Below, in pieces: positions 8,397 to 16,983 of a stretch of DNA of 64,000 nt. Positions within the stretch are counted from its first letter, which is position 1, and the number at the start of each line of letters is the position of its first letter. The stretch is from contig NZ_CP127295.1 of the NCBI RefSeq assembly GCF_030285665.1, forward strand, positions 7,378,001 through 7,442,000, given 5' to 3'. The translations under genes and the position numbers were made by a program. The notes under the pieces are model-generated. The model did not search any database and was not told where the DNA came from. It saw only the letters and a program-made list of their open reading frames with translations. Origin of the DNA: Amycolatopsis mongoliensis. Lineage in GTDB: Bacteria > Actinomycetota > Actinomycetes > Mycobacteriales > Pseudonocardiaceae.

Positions 8397-8432
8397 CCGG
8401 GCCCCGATACCCGTACGCGGAAAAGGAGAGCC

Positions 8433-9623
8433 ATGAAGGCAGTCACCTGGCACGGCAAGCGCGACGTCCGCGTAGAGGAGGTACCGGACCCCAAGATCGA
8501 GGAGTCCACCGACGCCGTCATCCGCGTCACCTCGACCGGGATCTGCGGCTCCGACCTGCACCTGTACGAGGTGCTGGGGGCGTTCATGACCGAGGGGGAC
8601 ATCCTCGGCCACGAGCCGATGGGGATCGTCGAGGAGGTCGGGGACGCCGTCACCGGCATCAAGCCCGGCGACCGCGTCGTGATCCCGTTCAACATCTCCT
8701 GCGGCCACTGCTGGATGTGCGAACGCGGCCTCCAGTCGCAGTGCGAGACCACCCAGGTCAAGGAGCAGGGCAAGGGCGCCGCGCTGCTCGGCTACACCAA
8801 GCTCTACGGCCAGGTCCCCGGCGGCCAGGCCGAGTACCTGCGCGTCCCGCAGGCGCAGTACGGCCCGATCAAGGTGCCGGACGGCCCGCCGGACGAGCGG
8901 TTCGTCTACCTCTCCGACGTGGTGCCCACCGCGTGGCAGGCCGTCGAGTACGCGAACGTCCCCCGCGACGGCACGGTCGTCGTGTTCGGGCTCGGGCCGA
9001 TCGGGCAGATGAGCTGCCGCGTCGCGCGGCACCGCGGCGCCGGCCAGGTGATCGGCGTCGACCTCGTGCCCGAGCGGCTCGCCCGGGCCCGCGAGCACGG
9101 CGCCACCGCCCTCGACACCCGCGACCACAAGGACATCGGCGACGCCATCCGCCAGCTCACGAACGGCCGCGGCGCGGATTCGGTCATCGACGCCGTCGGC
9201 ATGGAGGCCCACGGCGCCCCGGTCGGCAAGCTCGCGCAGAACCTGGTCAACCTGCTGCCGCAGGCCATCGGCGCCAAGGTCACCGAGAAGGCCGGCATCG
9301 ACCGGCTGAGCGTGCTGTACGCGGCCATCGACAGCGTCCGCCGCGGCGGCACGATCTCGCTGTCCGGCGTCTACGGCGGCATGGTCGACCCGATGCCGAT
9401 GATGGAGCTGTTCGACAAGCAGATCCAGCTGCGGATGGGCCAGGCGAACGTCCGGCACTGGCTCGACGACATCATGCCGGTGCTCACCGCCGACGGCGAC
9501 CCGCTCGGCGTCGAGGGCTTCGCCACGCACAAGCTGCCGCTGGCCGAGGCACCCCGGGCCTACGAGATCTTCCAGAAGAAGCTCGACGGCGCCCAGAAGA
9601 TCCTGCTGCAGCCCGCCAAGTAA
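8433..9623 (+). CDS. Zinc-dependent alcohol dehydrogenase (MDR family)
   Basis: 396-residue NAD(P)-dependent medium-chain dehydrogenase. Catalytic zinc ligands are in GICGSDLH (about residue 39) and LGHEPMG (about 62); the structural zinc site is CGHCWMCERGLQSQC near 90-105; the Rossmann motif is VFGLGPIGQM near 185. The long insert at about 255-285 places it in the subgroup often annotated as glutathione-independent formaldehyde dehydrogenase-like. The substrate is unknown. ATG 8433 is preceded by AAGGAGAG. The CocE-like hydrolase gene follows 20 bases downstream, probably in the same transcript. Confidence 0.9.
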   Translation: MKAVTWHGKRDVRVEEVPDPKIEESTDAVIRVTSTGICGSDLHLYEVLGAFMTEGDILGHEPMGIVEEVGDAVTGIKPGDRVVIPFNISCGHCWMCERGLQSQCETTQVKEQGKGAALLGYTKLYGQVPGGQAEYLRVPQAQYGPIKVPDGPPDERFVYLSDVVPTAWQAVEYANVPRDGTVVVFGLGPIGQMSCRVARHRGAGQVIGVDLVPERLARAREHGATALDTRDHKDIGDAIRQLTNGRGADSVIDAVGMEAHGAPVGKLAQNLVNLLPQAIGAKVTEKAGIDRLSVLYAAIDSVRRGGTISLSGVYGGMVDPMPMMELFDKQIQLRMGQANVRHWLDDIMPVLTADGDPLGVEGFATHKLPLAEAPRAYEIFQKKLDGAQKILLQPAK

Positions 9624-9643
9624 CCCCCGGGAGGAACCTGCCG

Positions 9644-11668
9644 TTGCGAGCCGTCACCTCGCTGCCGTACGAAATCACCGAGACCGACCACGTCCGGATC
9701 CCGGTGTCCGACGGAACCGTCCTCTCCGCCCGCATCTGGCGGCCGGTCGCGTCGGACACCGAGCCGGTACCGGCGATCCTCGAATACATCCCCTACCGCA
9801 AGCGGGACCTCGCCGCGCCGCGCGACTCGATCCACCACCCCTACCTCGCCGGGCACGGGTACGCCTGCGTGCGCGTGGACATCCGCGGCACCGGCGAGTC
9901 CGAGGGGGTCCTGGCCGACGAGTACCTCGAACGCGAGCAGCTCGACGCCGAGGACGTCCTGGAGTGGATCGCCGCGCGGCCGTGGTGCACCGGCGACACC
10001 GGGATGATGGGGATCTCGTGGGGCGCGTTCGCCGCCCTGCAGGTGGCGGCGCGGAAACCGCCGAGCCTGCGGGCGATCGTGATCTCGTCGTTCACCGACG
10101 ACCGGTTCGCCGACGACATGCACTACATGGGCGGCTGCCTGCTCTCGGACAACGTCGCCGAGTCCGGGACCATGTTCGCCTACGCCACGCTGCCGCCGGA
10201 CCCGGCCGTCGCCGGCGAGCGGTGGCGCGGGATGTGGCGGGAGCGGCTGGAGAACTGCAGCCTGTGGATCGGGAACTGGCTCGCCCACCAGCGCCGTGAC
10301 GACTACTGGCGGCACGCCTCGGTCTGCGGGAACTACAGCGACGTCCAGGTCCCGGTGCTCGCCTCGAGCGGCTGGGCCGACGGCTACTCCAACGCCGTCA
10401 TCCGGCTGCTCGCCCACCTCGACGTCCCGCGGCGCGGCCTGATCGGGCCCTGGTCGCACAAGTACCCGCACCTCGGCGAGCCGGGGCCGGCCATCGGCTA
10501 CCTCCAGGAAGTCGTGACGTGGTGGGACCACTGGCTCCGCGGCGAGGAGAACCAGGCCATGGACGGCCCGATGCTGCGGACGTGGATGCAGGAGAGCGTC
10601 CCGCCCTCCACGTCCTACGAGGACCGGCCCGGCCGCTGGGTCGGGGAATCCACCTGGCCCTCGCCGCACGTGCGGCCCACCGAGCTGCCCCTGGCACCCC
10701 ATCGCCTGGCTCGCCCCGGCGAGACCGTCGAAGACGAGGCGCTGACGGTGTCTTCCCCGCTTTCGGTCGGGCAGTTCAGCGGCAAGTGGGCGTCCTACAG
10801 CGCCCCGCCGGACCTGCCCTACGACCAGCGCGAAGAAGACGGCGGGTCGCTGGTCTTCGACACCGACGTGCTCACCGAGCGCTGCGAGATCCTCGGCTCG
10901 CCGAAGGTGCGGCTGGAGGTCGCGGCCGACCAGCCGGTCGCGATGGTCGCGGCCCGCCTGTCCGACGTCGCGCCGGACGGGCGCGCCACGCGCGTCACCT
11001 ACGGCCTGCTCAACCTGACCCACCGCGACGGGCACGACGAGCCGGCGCCGATGGAACCCGGCGAGCGCTGCGCGGTCGAGATCGAGCTGAACGCCGTCGC
11101 GCAGGCTTTCCCGGCGGGCCACCGGATCCGGCTCTCGCTGTCCACTTCGTACTGGCCGCTGGCCTGGCCGCCGCCGAAGCCCGTGCAGCTGTCCGTCCAC
11201 ACCGGACAAAGCGCGCTGGAGCTGCCGGTGCGCCCGGTCGCCGAACCGGACGAGCTGCCGGCCCGGCCGTTCGGCGAACCCGAAGGCACGCCGCCGATCC
11301 CGGTGACCGCGCTGACGCCGGGGGAGCAGCGCTGGACCGTCTCGCGGGACCTCGTCGACTACCACTCCGCGCTGGACATCGTGAAGAACGCGGGCACCGT
11401 GCGCTTCGACGACCTCGACCTGGAGGTCACCCGCGACGTCCGGGAGCGCTACAGCTGGGAAGCCGACGACTTCTGCTCGCCGGTCGCGGAGACCGAGTGG
11501 GTCGTGACGTTCGCCCGCGGGGAGTGGCAGGCGCGCAGCGAGACCCGCACCCGCGTGTCGTGCACCGAGACGGAGTTCGTCATCGACGCCCGGCTCGACG
11601 GCTACGACGGCGCCCGCCGGATCGTCTCCCGCAACTGGCACCGGCGGATCCCGCGCGACCTGGTCTGA
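9644..11668 (+). CDS. CocE/NonD-type hydrolase (peptidase S15)
   Basis: 674-residue serine hydrolase, alpha/beta-hydrolase plus C-terminal jelly-roll domain. The nucleophile elbow is GISWGAF (Ser near residue 123); catalytic Asp and His are probably in SSGWADGYSN (near 245) and IGPWSHKYPH (near 268). The jelly-roll part begins near residue 370. Family members cleave acyl or peptide esters; the substrate is unknown. TTG 9644 is chosen because GGGAGG lies 10 bases upstream and the conserved segment LPYEITETDHVRIPVSDGT starts soon after. The long upstream frame is a shadow of the dehydrogenase. Confidence 0.87.
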   Translation: MRAVTSLPYEITETDHVRIPVSDGTVLSARIWRPVASDTEPVPAILEYIPYRKRDLAAPRDSIHHPYLAGHGYACVRVDIRGTGESEGVLADEYLEREQLDAEDVLEWIAARPWCTGDTGMMGISWGAFAALQVAARKPPSLRAIVISSFTDDRFADDMHYMGGCLLSDNVAESGTMFAYATLPPDPAVAGERWRGMWRERLENCSLWIGNWLAHQRRDDYWRHASVCGNYSDVQVPVLASSGWADGYSNAVIRLLAHLDVPRRGLIGPWSHKYPHLGEPGPAIGYLQEVVTWWDHWLRGEENQAMDGPMLRTWMQESVPPSTSYEDRPGRWVGESTWPSPHVRPTELPLAPHRLARPGETVEDEALTVSSPLSVGQFSGKWASYSAPPDLPYDQREEDGGSLVFDTDVLTERCEILGSPKVRLEVAADQPVAMVAARLSDVAPDGRATRVTYGLLNLTHRDGHDEPAPMEPGERCAVEIELNAVAQAFPAGHRIRLSLSTSYWPLAWPPPKPVQLSVHTGQSALELPVRPVAEPDELPARPFGEPEGTPPIPVTALTPGEQRWTVSRDLVDYHSALDIVKNAGTVRFDDLDLEVTRDVRERYSWEADDFCSPVAETEWVVTFARGEWQARSETRTRVSCTETEFVIDARLDGYDGARRIVSRNWHRRIPRDLV

Positions 11669-11693
11669 GTTTCACCGGCGCGTGACGGGGTAC
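11669..11693 (+). promoter_or_regulatory. SigB-type promoter of the epimerase gene
   Basis: GTTT (11669-11672), 15-base spacer, GGGTAC (11688-11693), beginning right after the hydrolase stop. The GTG at 11703 is 10 bases past the -10, implying a leaderless mRNA. It argues against the earlier GTG at 11682, which lies inside the promoter. Confidence 0.7.
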
Positions 11694-11702
11694 GCACCCG
11701 GG

Positions 11703-12776
11703 GTGCGCATCGTGATCACCGGGGCCACCGGCAACGTCGGGACAGCACTGCTGGACGCCCTCGAACCCGGCGACGACCTCGTCGGCTTGGCCCGCCGGCT
11801 GCCCGACACGACGGCCGAGCCGTACCGCCGGGCGGGCTGGCGCGCCGTCGACGTCGGGGTGCCCGGCGCCGACCGGGAGCTGACCGACCTGTTCGAGAGC
11901 GCCGACGCCGTCGTCCACCTCGCCTGGGCCATCTCGCCGGTGCGCGGCGACCCGCCGATGTGGCGCACCAACGACCACGGCACCCGTCATGTCCTGTCCG
12001 CGGCCGCGGCGGCCCGGGTGCCGCACCTGGTCGTCGCGTCTTCGGTGGCCGCCTACGGGCCCGCGCCGCGCTGGGAGAAGGTCCCCGAAGCGCATCCGTG
12101 CACCGGGATCGCGCACAGCGCCTACAGCCGGGGCAAGGCCGCGCTGGAGACCCTGCTCGACCGGTTCGAGGAGCGCCACCCGGAGGTCGGGGTCGCCCGG
12201 CTGCGGCCGTGCGCGATCCTGCACCGGCGCGCGGCCGGGGAGTTCGCGCGCTGGCTGCTCGACCCGGTGGTGCCCGCCCGGCTCGTCGGCGGCCGCGGGC
12301 TGCCGGTTCCGCTGTGGACGGACCTGCGCGCGCAGATCGTGCACACCTCCGACGTCGCCGAGGCGATCCGGCTGATCCTCGACGCCCGCTTCACCGGCCC
12401 GGTCAACCTCGCCGCGCCCGAGGTGCTGGACGCCGACGCGCTGGCCGCGGTCCTCGGCGGGGCCCGCCTCCCGGTTCCGAAGCCGTTGGTGCAGGTCGCG
12501 GCCCGGGCCGCGTGGTGGACCGGGGCGCTGCCGCTGCACCCGGGCTGGCTCGAGCTCGCCGACCGGGCGGCGCTCGCCGACACGACGCTGGCGGAGACGG
12601 CGCTGGGCTGGCAACCTCGGTACGACGCCGCGTCCGCGCTCGCCGAGCTGGTCGCCGGGCTCCGGTCGGGCGCGGGGGCGGCGAGTGCGCCCCTGGCTCC
12701 GCCGCGCCGCGACGGGGCCCTGGCCCGGCTCCGCTCCCTCACCCGGATCGGGCCGAGCCACCAGTCGCAGTCCTGA
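11703..12776 (+). CDS. NAD-dependent epimerase/dehydratase (extended SDR)
   Basis: 357-residue extended short-chain dehydrogenase-like protein, likely acting on a nucleotide sugar or related polyol. It has the NAD-binding motif GATGNVG at residues 7-13 and the active-site YxxxK in AYSRGKAALE near residue 140. The start is set by the sigB-type promoter: GTG 11703 (VRIVITGATG) rather than GTG 11682. No RBS is present, as expected for leaderless translation. The FAD oxidoreductase gene begins 17 bases after the stop, so the two probably form an operon. Confidence 0.85.
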   Translation: MRIVITGATGNVGTALLDALEPGDDLVGLARRLPDTTAEPYRRAGWRAVDVGVPGADRELTDLFESADAVVHLAWAISPVRGDPPMWRTNDHGTRHVLSAAAAARVPHLVVASSVAAYGPAPRWEKVPEAHPCTGIAHSAYSRGKAALETLLDRFEERHPEVGVARLRPCAILHRRAAGEFARWLLDPVVPARLVGGRGLPVPLWTDLRAQIVHTSDVAEAIRLILDARFTGPVNLAAPEVLDADALAAVLGGARLPVPKPLVQVAARAAWWTGALPLHPGWLELADRAALADTTLAETALGWQPRYDAASALAELVAGLRSGAGAASAPLAPPRRDGALARLRSLTRIGPSHQSQS

Positions 12777-12793
12777 TCGCCGGGAGGCCGCCA

Positions 12794-14386
12794 GTGAGTA
12801 CCGAAGCCGCCGACGCCGTCGTGATCGGCGCCGGGCACAACGGCCTGGTGGCGGCGAACATCCTGGCGGACGCGGGCTGGTCGGTGCTCGTGCTGGAGGC
12901 GACCGGGCACCCCGGCGGTGCGGTCCGGACCGCCGAGGTCACCGAGCCCGGCTTCCGCAACGACCTGTTCAGCGCCTTCTACCCGCTCACGGCGGTGTCA
13001 CCGGCGATCAAGAGCCTGCGGCTGCAGGACCACGGCCTGCGCTGGCGGCACGCGCCCGACGTGCTGGCCCACGTCCTGCCCGACGACCGGAGCGTGGTGC
13101 TCTCGCGCGACGTCGACCGCACGGCGGCGTCGGTCGACGAGTTCGCGCCCGGCGACGGCGACGCGTGGCGGCGCCTGTTCGAGCAGTGGCGGGAGATCCG
13201 CGAGCCCTTGCTGAACGCGTTGTTCACGCCGTTCCCACCGGTCCGCCCGGCGCTGAAGCTGCTGCGCCACACCGGTACCGCCGACGCGCTGCGCCTCGCG
13301 CGCATGCTGACCCTGCCGGCCCGCCGGTTCGGCGACGAGCTGTTCGCCGGGGAGGGCGCCCGGCTGCTGGTGGCGGGGAACTCCGCGCACAGCGACCTGT
13401 CCGTGGACAACGCGGGCAGCGCGGTCTTCGGCTGGCTGCTCGCGATGATCGGGCAGGACGAAGGGTTCCCGGTTCCCGAAGGCGGTGCGGGCGAGCTGAT
13501 CTCGGCCCTGGTGCGCCGGCTGGAGTCCCGGGGCGGACAGGTCCACTGTGGACGTCCGGTGCGGGAGGTCCTCGTCGGCGGCGGCCGCGCGCTGGGCGTG
13601 CGTGACGCCGACGGCAACCCGGTCCGGGCGCGCAAGGCCGTGCTCGCCGACGTCCCCGCGCCGCTGCTGTACCGCGAGCTGGTGGGGGAGGAGTGCCTGC
13701 CCGCGCGGCTGGTCGAGGACCTCGGCAAGTTCGAATGGGACAGTGCGACGGTGAAGGTGGACTGGGCGCTGTCCAGCCCGATCCCGTGGACGGCCGGAGC
13801 CGCCCGCGGCGCCGGTACGGTCCACCTCGGGGCGGACCTGGACGGGCTGTCGGCGTTCGGTGGTGAGCTCGCGCGCGGCAGGACCCCGCGCCGGCCGTTC
13901 CTGCTGCTCGGCCAGATGACCACGACCGACCCGACGCGGTCGCCCGCGGGCACGGAGGCGGCGTGGGCGTACACGCACGTGCCGCGCGGCACGATGGAGA
14001 ACCGCGCGGCCCTGGAGCGGCGGGCCAAGCGCATCGAGGAGACCGTCGAGGCGAACGCGCCCGGGTTCACCGGCCTGATCAAGGCCCGGTACCTGCAGGG
14101 GCCGGCCGAGCTGGCGGACCACAACCCGGGGCTGGTGGGTGGCGCGATCAACGCGGGGACGACGGCGATCCACCAGCAGCTGTTCTTCCGCCCGGTCCCG
14201 GGGACGGGACGCGCGGACACGCCGGTGGACCGGCTGTTCCTGGCGGGGGCGTCCGCGCATCCCGGCGGCGCGGTGCACGGCGGCCCGGGCGCGAACGCGG
14301 CGCGGGCCGCGCTGGCCCGCGCCGGCCACCTCGGGGGCGGCTACGCGGCGGTGATCCGCGCGGCCCACCGCGCGATCTACGGCTGA
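12794..14386 (+). CDS. Phytoene-desaturase-like FAD oxidoreductase
   Basis: 530-residue FAD-dependent amine-oxidase/CrtI superfamily protein. The dinucleotide fold VIGAGHNGLVAANIL lies at residues 11-25, and the C-terminal FAD motif is in LFLAGASAHPGGAVHGGPG near residue 485. Such paralogues are widespread in actinomycetes outside carotenoid clusters, and no crtB/crtE neighbours are present, so carotenoid desaturation is not supported. GTG 12794 has GGGAGG 8 bases upstream. Confidence 0.85.
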   Translation: MSTEAADAVVIGAGHNGLVAANILADAGWSVLVLEATGHPGGAVRTAEVTEPGFRNDLFSAFYPLTAVSPAIKSLRLQDHGLRWRHAPDVLAHVLPDDRSVVLSRDVDRTAASVDEFAPGDGDAWRRLFEQWREIREPLLNALFTPFPPVRPALKLLRHTGTADALRLARMLTLPARRFGDELFAGEGARLLVAGNSAHSDLSVDNAGSAVFGWLLAMIGQDEGFPVPEGGAGELISALVRRLESRGGQVHCGRPVREVLVGGGRALGVRDADGNPVRARKAVLADVPAPLLYRELVGEECLPARLVEDLGKFEWDSATVKVDWALSSPIPWTAGAARGAGTVHLGADLDGLSAFGGELARGRTPRRPFLLLGQMTTTDPTRSPAGTEAAWAYTHVPRGTMENRAALERRAKRIEETVEANAPGFTGLIKARYLQGPAELADHNPGLVGGAINAGTTAIHQQLFFRPVPGTGRADTPVDRLFLAGASAHPGGAVHGGPGANAARAALARAGHLGGGYAAVIRAAHRAIYG

Positions 14387-14402
14387 CCCCGGCGGTCCGG
14401 CA

Positions 14403-14455
14403 AGTCCGTGAATGGCACATTCACGGACTCTGAGTCCCTCGATGTGCCATTCACG
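14403..14455. repeat. Gene-end palindrome (GTGAATGgcaCATTCAC type)
   Basis: Inner hairpin 14403-14429 has 12-bp arms around GCA. A third arm at 14442-14455 is complementary to 14408-14421 (14 bp), so two alternative hairpins are possible. It lies between the convergent FAD oxidoreductase and SRPBCC genes. Confidence 0.8.
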
Positions 14456-14465
14456 GCTTCGGGCG

Positions 14466-14930
14466 TCACGGGCGCGGGTGGCCGCTCTTCGCCCGGGCGT
14501 ACTTGCCGACCGCCAGGTCGGCCAGCCGGGCCAGCGACTCCGTGTTCCGCGGCTTCACCAGCAGCGACTGCAGTGCGGCCGGCAGCACCTTCCCGGGCCC
14601 GCGGACGATGTGCTCGGTCATCCGGACGAGCGTCCCCGCGCCGTGCGGCACGAGCGTGAGCCCGACCGCCGCCGCGCCGAGGGGCCAGCCGCGGGCTTCC
14701 AGGGACAGCGACTGTCCCGGTTCGACCGCCGTCACGACGGTTTCGTCCTGGATGTGCACCGGCCACGGGCCGACGCTGTGGTGGATCTTCGAGCCCACCG
14801 ACGGCCACTCCGGCTCGACGTCACGGATGTGCGAGCTCCCGACCACCCAGCCGGCGTAGAGCCAGCCGTCGGCGAGAACCTCGAACACGGCCTCGGGGGG
14901 CACGTCGATCACGCGGCTGACCTCGGTCAC
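14466..14930 (-). CDS. SRPBCC family protein
   Basis: 154-residue START/Bet v1-like hydrophobic-ligand-binding fold protein. The N-terminal phrase TEVSRVIDVPPEAVFEVLAD and the later VGSKIHHSVGPWP and VRMTEHIVRGPG are typical of polyketide-cyclase/SRPBCC proteins; the ligand is unknown. GTG 14930 is preceded by AGGAGGAAGCC; upstream in-frame sequence is out of character. It is divergent from the YihY gene with 82 bp between them. Confidence 0.82.
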   Translation of the reverse strand: MTEVSRVIDVPPEAVFEVLADGWLYAGWVVGSSHIRDVEPEWPSVGSKIHHSVGPWPVHIQDETVVTAVEPGQSLSLEARGWPLGAAAVGLTLVPHGAGTLVRMTEHIVRGPGKVLPAALQSLLVKPRNTESLARLADLAVGKYARAKSGHPRP

Positions 14931-15012
14931 GGCTTCCTCCTGCTCATCGGGACAGACCAGGAGTACCCCGTCGCGGACGGGGTATGCCCGCTGCGGGAAA
15001 GCGGAGGTGGCG

Positions 15013-15999
15013 ATGGTGGCCGGACGAAGGAAAACGCCCGAAGGACCGGGCGAACTGTCCAAAGGGACGTGGGGCGGGGTGCTCAAGCACACCTTCAAGC
15101 AGTTCAACCGGGACAACCTGACCGACTGGGCGGCCGCGCTGACCTACTACGCGGTGCTGTCGCTGTTCCCGGGCATCATCGTGCTCACGGCGATCCTCGG
15201 CCTGCTGGGCCCGACCGCGATCCAGACCGTGATCGACACCGTCAACCAGGTCGTTCCGGGGCAGGGCAAGGACATTCTCGTCGGCGCGATCAAGGAGCTG
15301 GCCGGCTCGCGCACCCTGGCCGGGCCGCTGGCGATCCTCGGCCTGCTCGGCGCGCTGTGGTCGGCGTCCGGCTACGTCGGCGCGTTCATGCGCGCATCGA
15401 ACTCGATCTACGGCATGCCCGAAGGACGCCCGATCTGGAAGACGATCCCGCTGCGGATCGCGCTGACGATCGGCATCGTCGTGCTGCTGGCGGCGTGCGC
15501 GCTGGGCGTGGTCGCGACCGGCTCGGTCGCCCGCCGGATCGGCGACCTGATCGGCCTCGGGCCGACCGGGATCCTGGTGTGGGAGATCGCGAAGTGGCCG
15601 GTGATCGCGCTGCTCGTCAGCCTGGCGTTCGCGCTGCTGTACTGGGTCGGGCCGAACGTGCGGCAGCCGGGGTTCAAGTGGCTGACGCCGGGCGGGCTGG
15701 TGGCCGTGCTGCTGTGGGTGCTGGCGTCAGCGGGATTCGCGCTGTACGTCGCGAACTTCGGCTCCTACAACAAGACCTACGGTTCGCTGGCCGGGGTGAT
15801 CGTGTTCCTTGTATGGTTGTGGATCTCGAACCTCGCGGTCGTGCTGGGGGCGGAGCTGGACGCCGAGCTGGCCCGCGGGCGCACGATCGAGGAGGGGCAC
15901 GCGGAGGACCAGGAGGAGCCCTTCCTGCCGCCGCGCGACACGAAGGCGATGGACGACGACGAAGCCGCGAGCGTGGCGAAGGAAACCGAACGGAGCTGA
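15013..15999 (+). CDS. YihY/BrkB-family inner-membrane protein
   Basis: 328-residue integral membrane protein with six to seven hydrophobic segments. The family signature is NLTDWAAALTYYAVLSLFPG near residues 35-54 and, later, FGSYNKTYGSLAGVIVFLVW near 255-275. Function in the family is unclear (once called ribonuclease BN, wrongly). ATG 15013 follows CGGAGG by 5 bases; GTG 15007 is an alternative. The acidic C-terminal tail is cytoplasmic. The VOC gene begins 5 bases after its stop. Confidence 0.9.
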   Translation: MVAGRRKTPEGPGELSKGTWGGVLKHTFKQFNRDNLTDWAAALTYYAVLSLFPGIIVLTAILGLLGPTAIQTVIDTVNQVVPGQGKDILVGAIKELAGSRTLAGPLAILGLLGALWSASGYVGAFMRASNSIYGMPEGRPIWKTIPLRIALTIGIVVLLAACALGVVATGSVARRIGDLIGLGPTGILVWEIAKWPVIALLVSLAFALLYWVGPNVRQPGFKWLTPGGLVAVLLWVLASAGFALYVANFGSYNKTYGSLAGVIVFLVWLWISNLAVVLGAELDAELARGRTIEEGHAEDQEEPFLPPRDTKAMDDDEAASVAKETERS

Positions 16000-16003
16000 G
16001 CGG

Positions 16004-16384
16004 ATGGCCTGCCGGATCACCGAGCTCGTGCTGGACTGCCGGGACCCCGACCGGCTCGCCGAGTTCTGGTGCGCGGTGCTCGGCTACGAGGTGATCGGCC
16101 ACGAACCCGACGGCCTCGAGCTGGGCCCGCCCGGCGGCCGGTTCGGCGAGGGACCGCCGACGCTGGTGCTGGCCCGGACGGAGCACCCCCGCCGCGGGAA
16201 GCTGCCGCTGCACCTGGACGTGAGCCCGGCGGGCTGCGACCAGGAGACGGAGCTGGCCCGGTTGCTGGCACTGGGCGCGCGCCCGGCGGACGTGGGTCAG
16301 GACGGCAGTGAGTCCTGGGAGGTGCTGCAGGACCCGGAGGGCAACGAGTTCTGCCTGCTGCGCAAGGACGTCGGGGCGGCCTGA
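16004..16384 (+). CDS. VOC/glyoxalase-family protein
   Basis: 126-residue single vicinal-oxygen-chelate domain: ITELVLDCRDPDRLAEFW at the start and WEVLQDPEGNEFCLL at the end, the pattern of glyoxalase/bleomycin-resistance-like proteins. The metal-binding acidic residue of the last strand is present (GNEF). Substrate unknown. It follows the YihY gene at 5 bases and is likely translated from the same transcript. Confidence 0.85.
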   Translation: MACRITELVLDCRDPDRLAEFWCAVLGYEVIGHEPDGLELGPPGGRFGEGPPTLVLARTEHPRRGKLPLHLDVSPAGCDQETELARLLALGARPADVGQDGSESWEVLQDPEGNEFCLLRKDVGAA

Positions 16385-16508
16385 CACGAGGTCCGGGCAT
16401 CCGGTGCGGTGAACGGGACGACCTGCGGTGCCCCCGGCCCGCGCGTCCTGCTCCGGACCGTGCGGGGCGGCGTGGGGAAAGTTCCGTTCCCGGCAGGCCC
16501 GGGGGACC

Positions 16509-16850
16509 TCAGCGCTCGTCGCCTTCGGCCGCACAGCGGCGCCACTGGACCTGGTCGCCGGCCCGGTCCGCGTGCCACACGGGCGTCCCCTCGGACTCCC
16601 AGGTCGGCAGGAGCCGCCCGGTCACCACGCGCCCGCGGGCGACCCGGCCGAACAGCTCGACCCCGTCGGCCCGGCGGGCCGCCGGGATCCACGCGGGAAA
16701 CCTCGTCCGCGGCAGCTTCCGCTCGATCCACTCCCGGGCCGAGCCCTCGCTCCCGTGGTCGGATTCGACGATGCTCGACACCGGGCCGTCGCCGCCGACC
16801 GCGAGGCCGATCGACGCGCGCCAGCGCACGGGGGAAGCATCGGGGTTCAC
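16509..16850 (-). CDS. Hypothetical protein (about 113 aa)
   Basis: I do not recognise the family. From GTG 16850 the product reads NPDASPVRWRASIGLAVGG, then EWIERKLPRTRFPAWIPAA and ELFGRVARGRVVTGRLLPTW, with protein-like composition and balanced charges unlike the Arg/Pro-rich shadow frames around it. The start is uncertain: the frame stays open to 16952. It lies downstream of the topoisomerase IB gene on the same strand with a 133-bp gap. Confidence 0.5.
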   Translation of the reverse strand: MNPDASPVRWRASIGLAVGGDGPVSSIVESDHGSEGSAREWIERKLPRTRFPAWIPAARRADGVELFGRVARGRVVTGRLLPTWESEGTPVWHADRAGDQVQWRRCAAEGDER

Positions 16851-16983
16851 CGGTCCCAGGTTCCCGGACGAGCGGGTCCGCGGGCCAGTACACGTACGGG
16901 TGGATCCACGCTCACTCACTGTGCCCCCTGCCGCTCGCCGCTGACCGAACACGGGCTGGTTTCCCCGCCCGGGTGACGGTTAA

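Larger units (their letters stand above)
8081..8432. other. Intergenic region with two palindrome pairs, 352 bp
   Basis: Between the same-strand genes pit and the Zn-dehydrogenase. It contains four copies of TGAATGAsTCATTCA in two pairs and a sigB-type promoter at 8372-8396. The 145 bp between the pairs shows no coding sequence. Confidence 0.65.

Noticed and set aside
8291..11668. 1125-aa plus-strand frame
   Set aside because: The first 450 codons are a shadow of the Zn-dehydrogenase gene; the hydrolase starts at TTG 9644 with an RBS.
12794..14386. Carotenoid biosynthesis cluster
   Set aside because: The CrtI-like oxidoreductase stands alone; no prenyltransferase, phytoene synthase or cyclase is nearby.
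14930..15013. SigB-type promoters for the SRPBCC and YihY genes
   Set aside because: GGGTAT and GGGTAC occur in opposite directions but no GTTT-like -35 lies at 14-17 bases from either.
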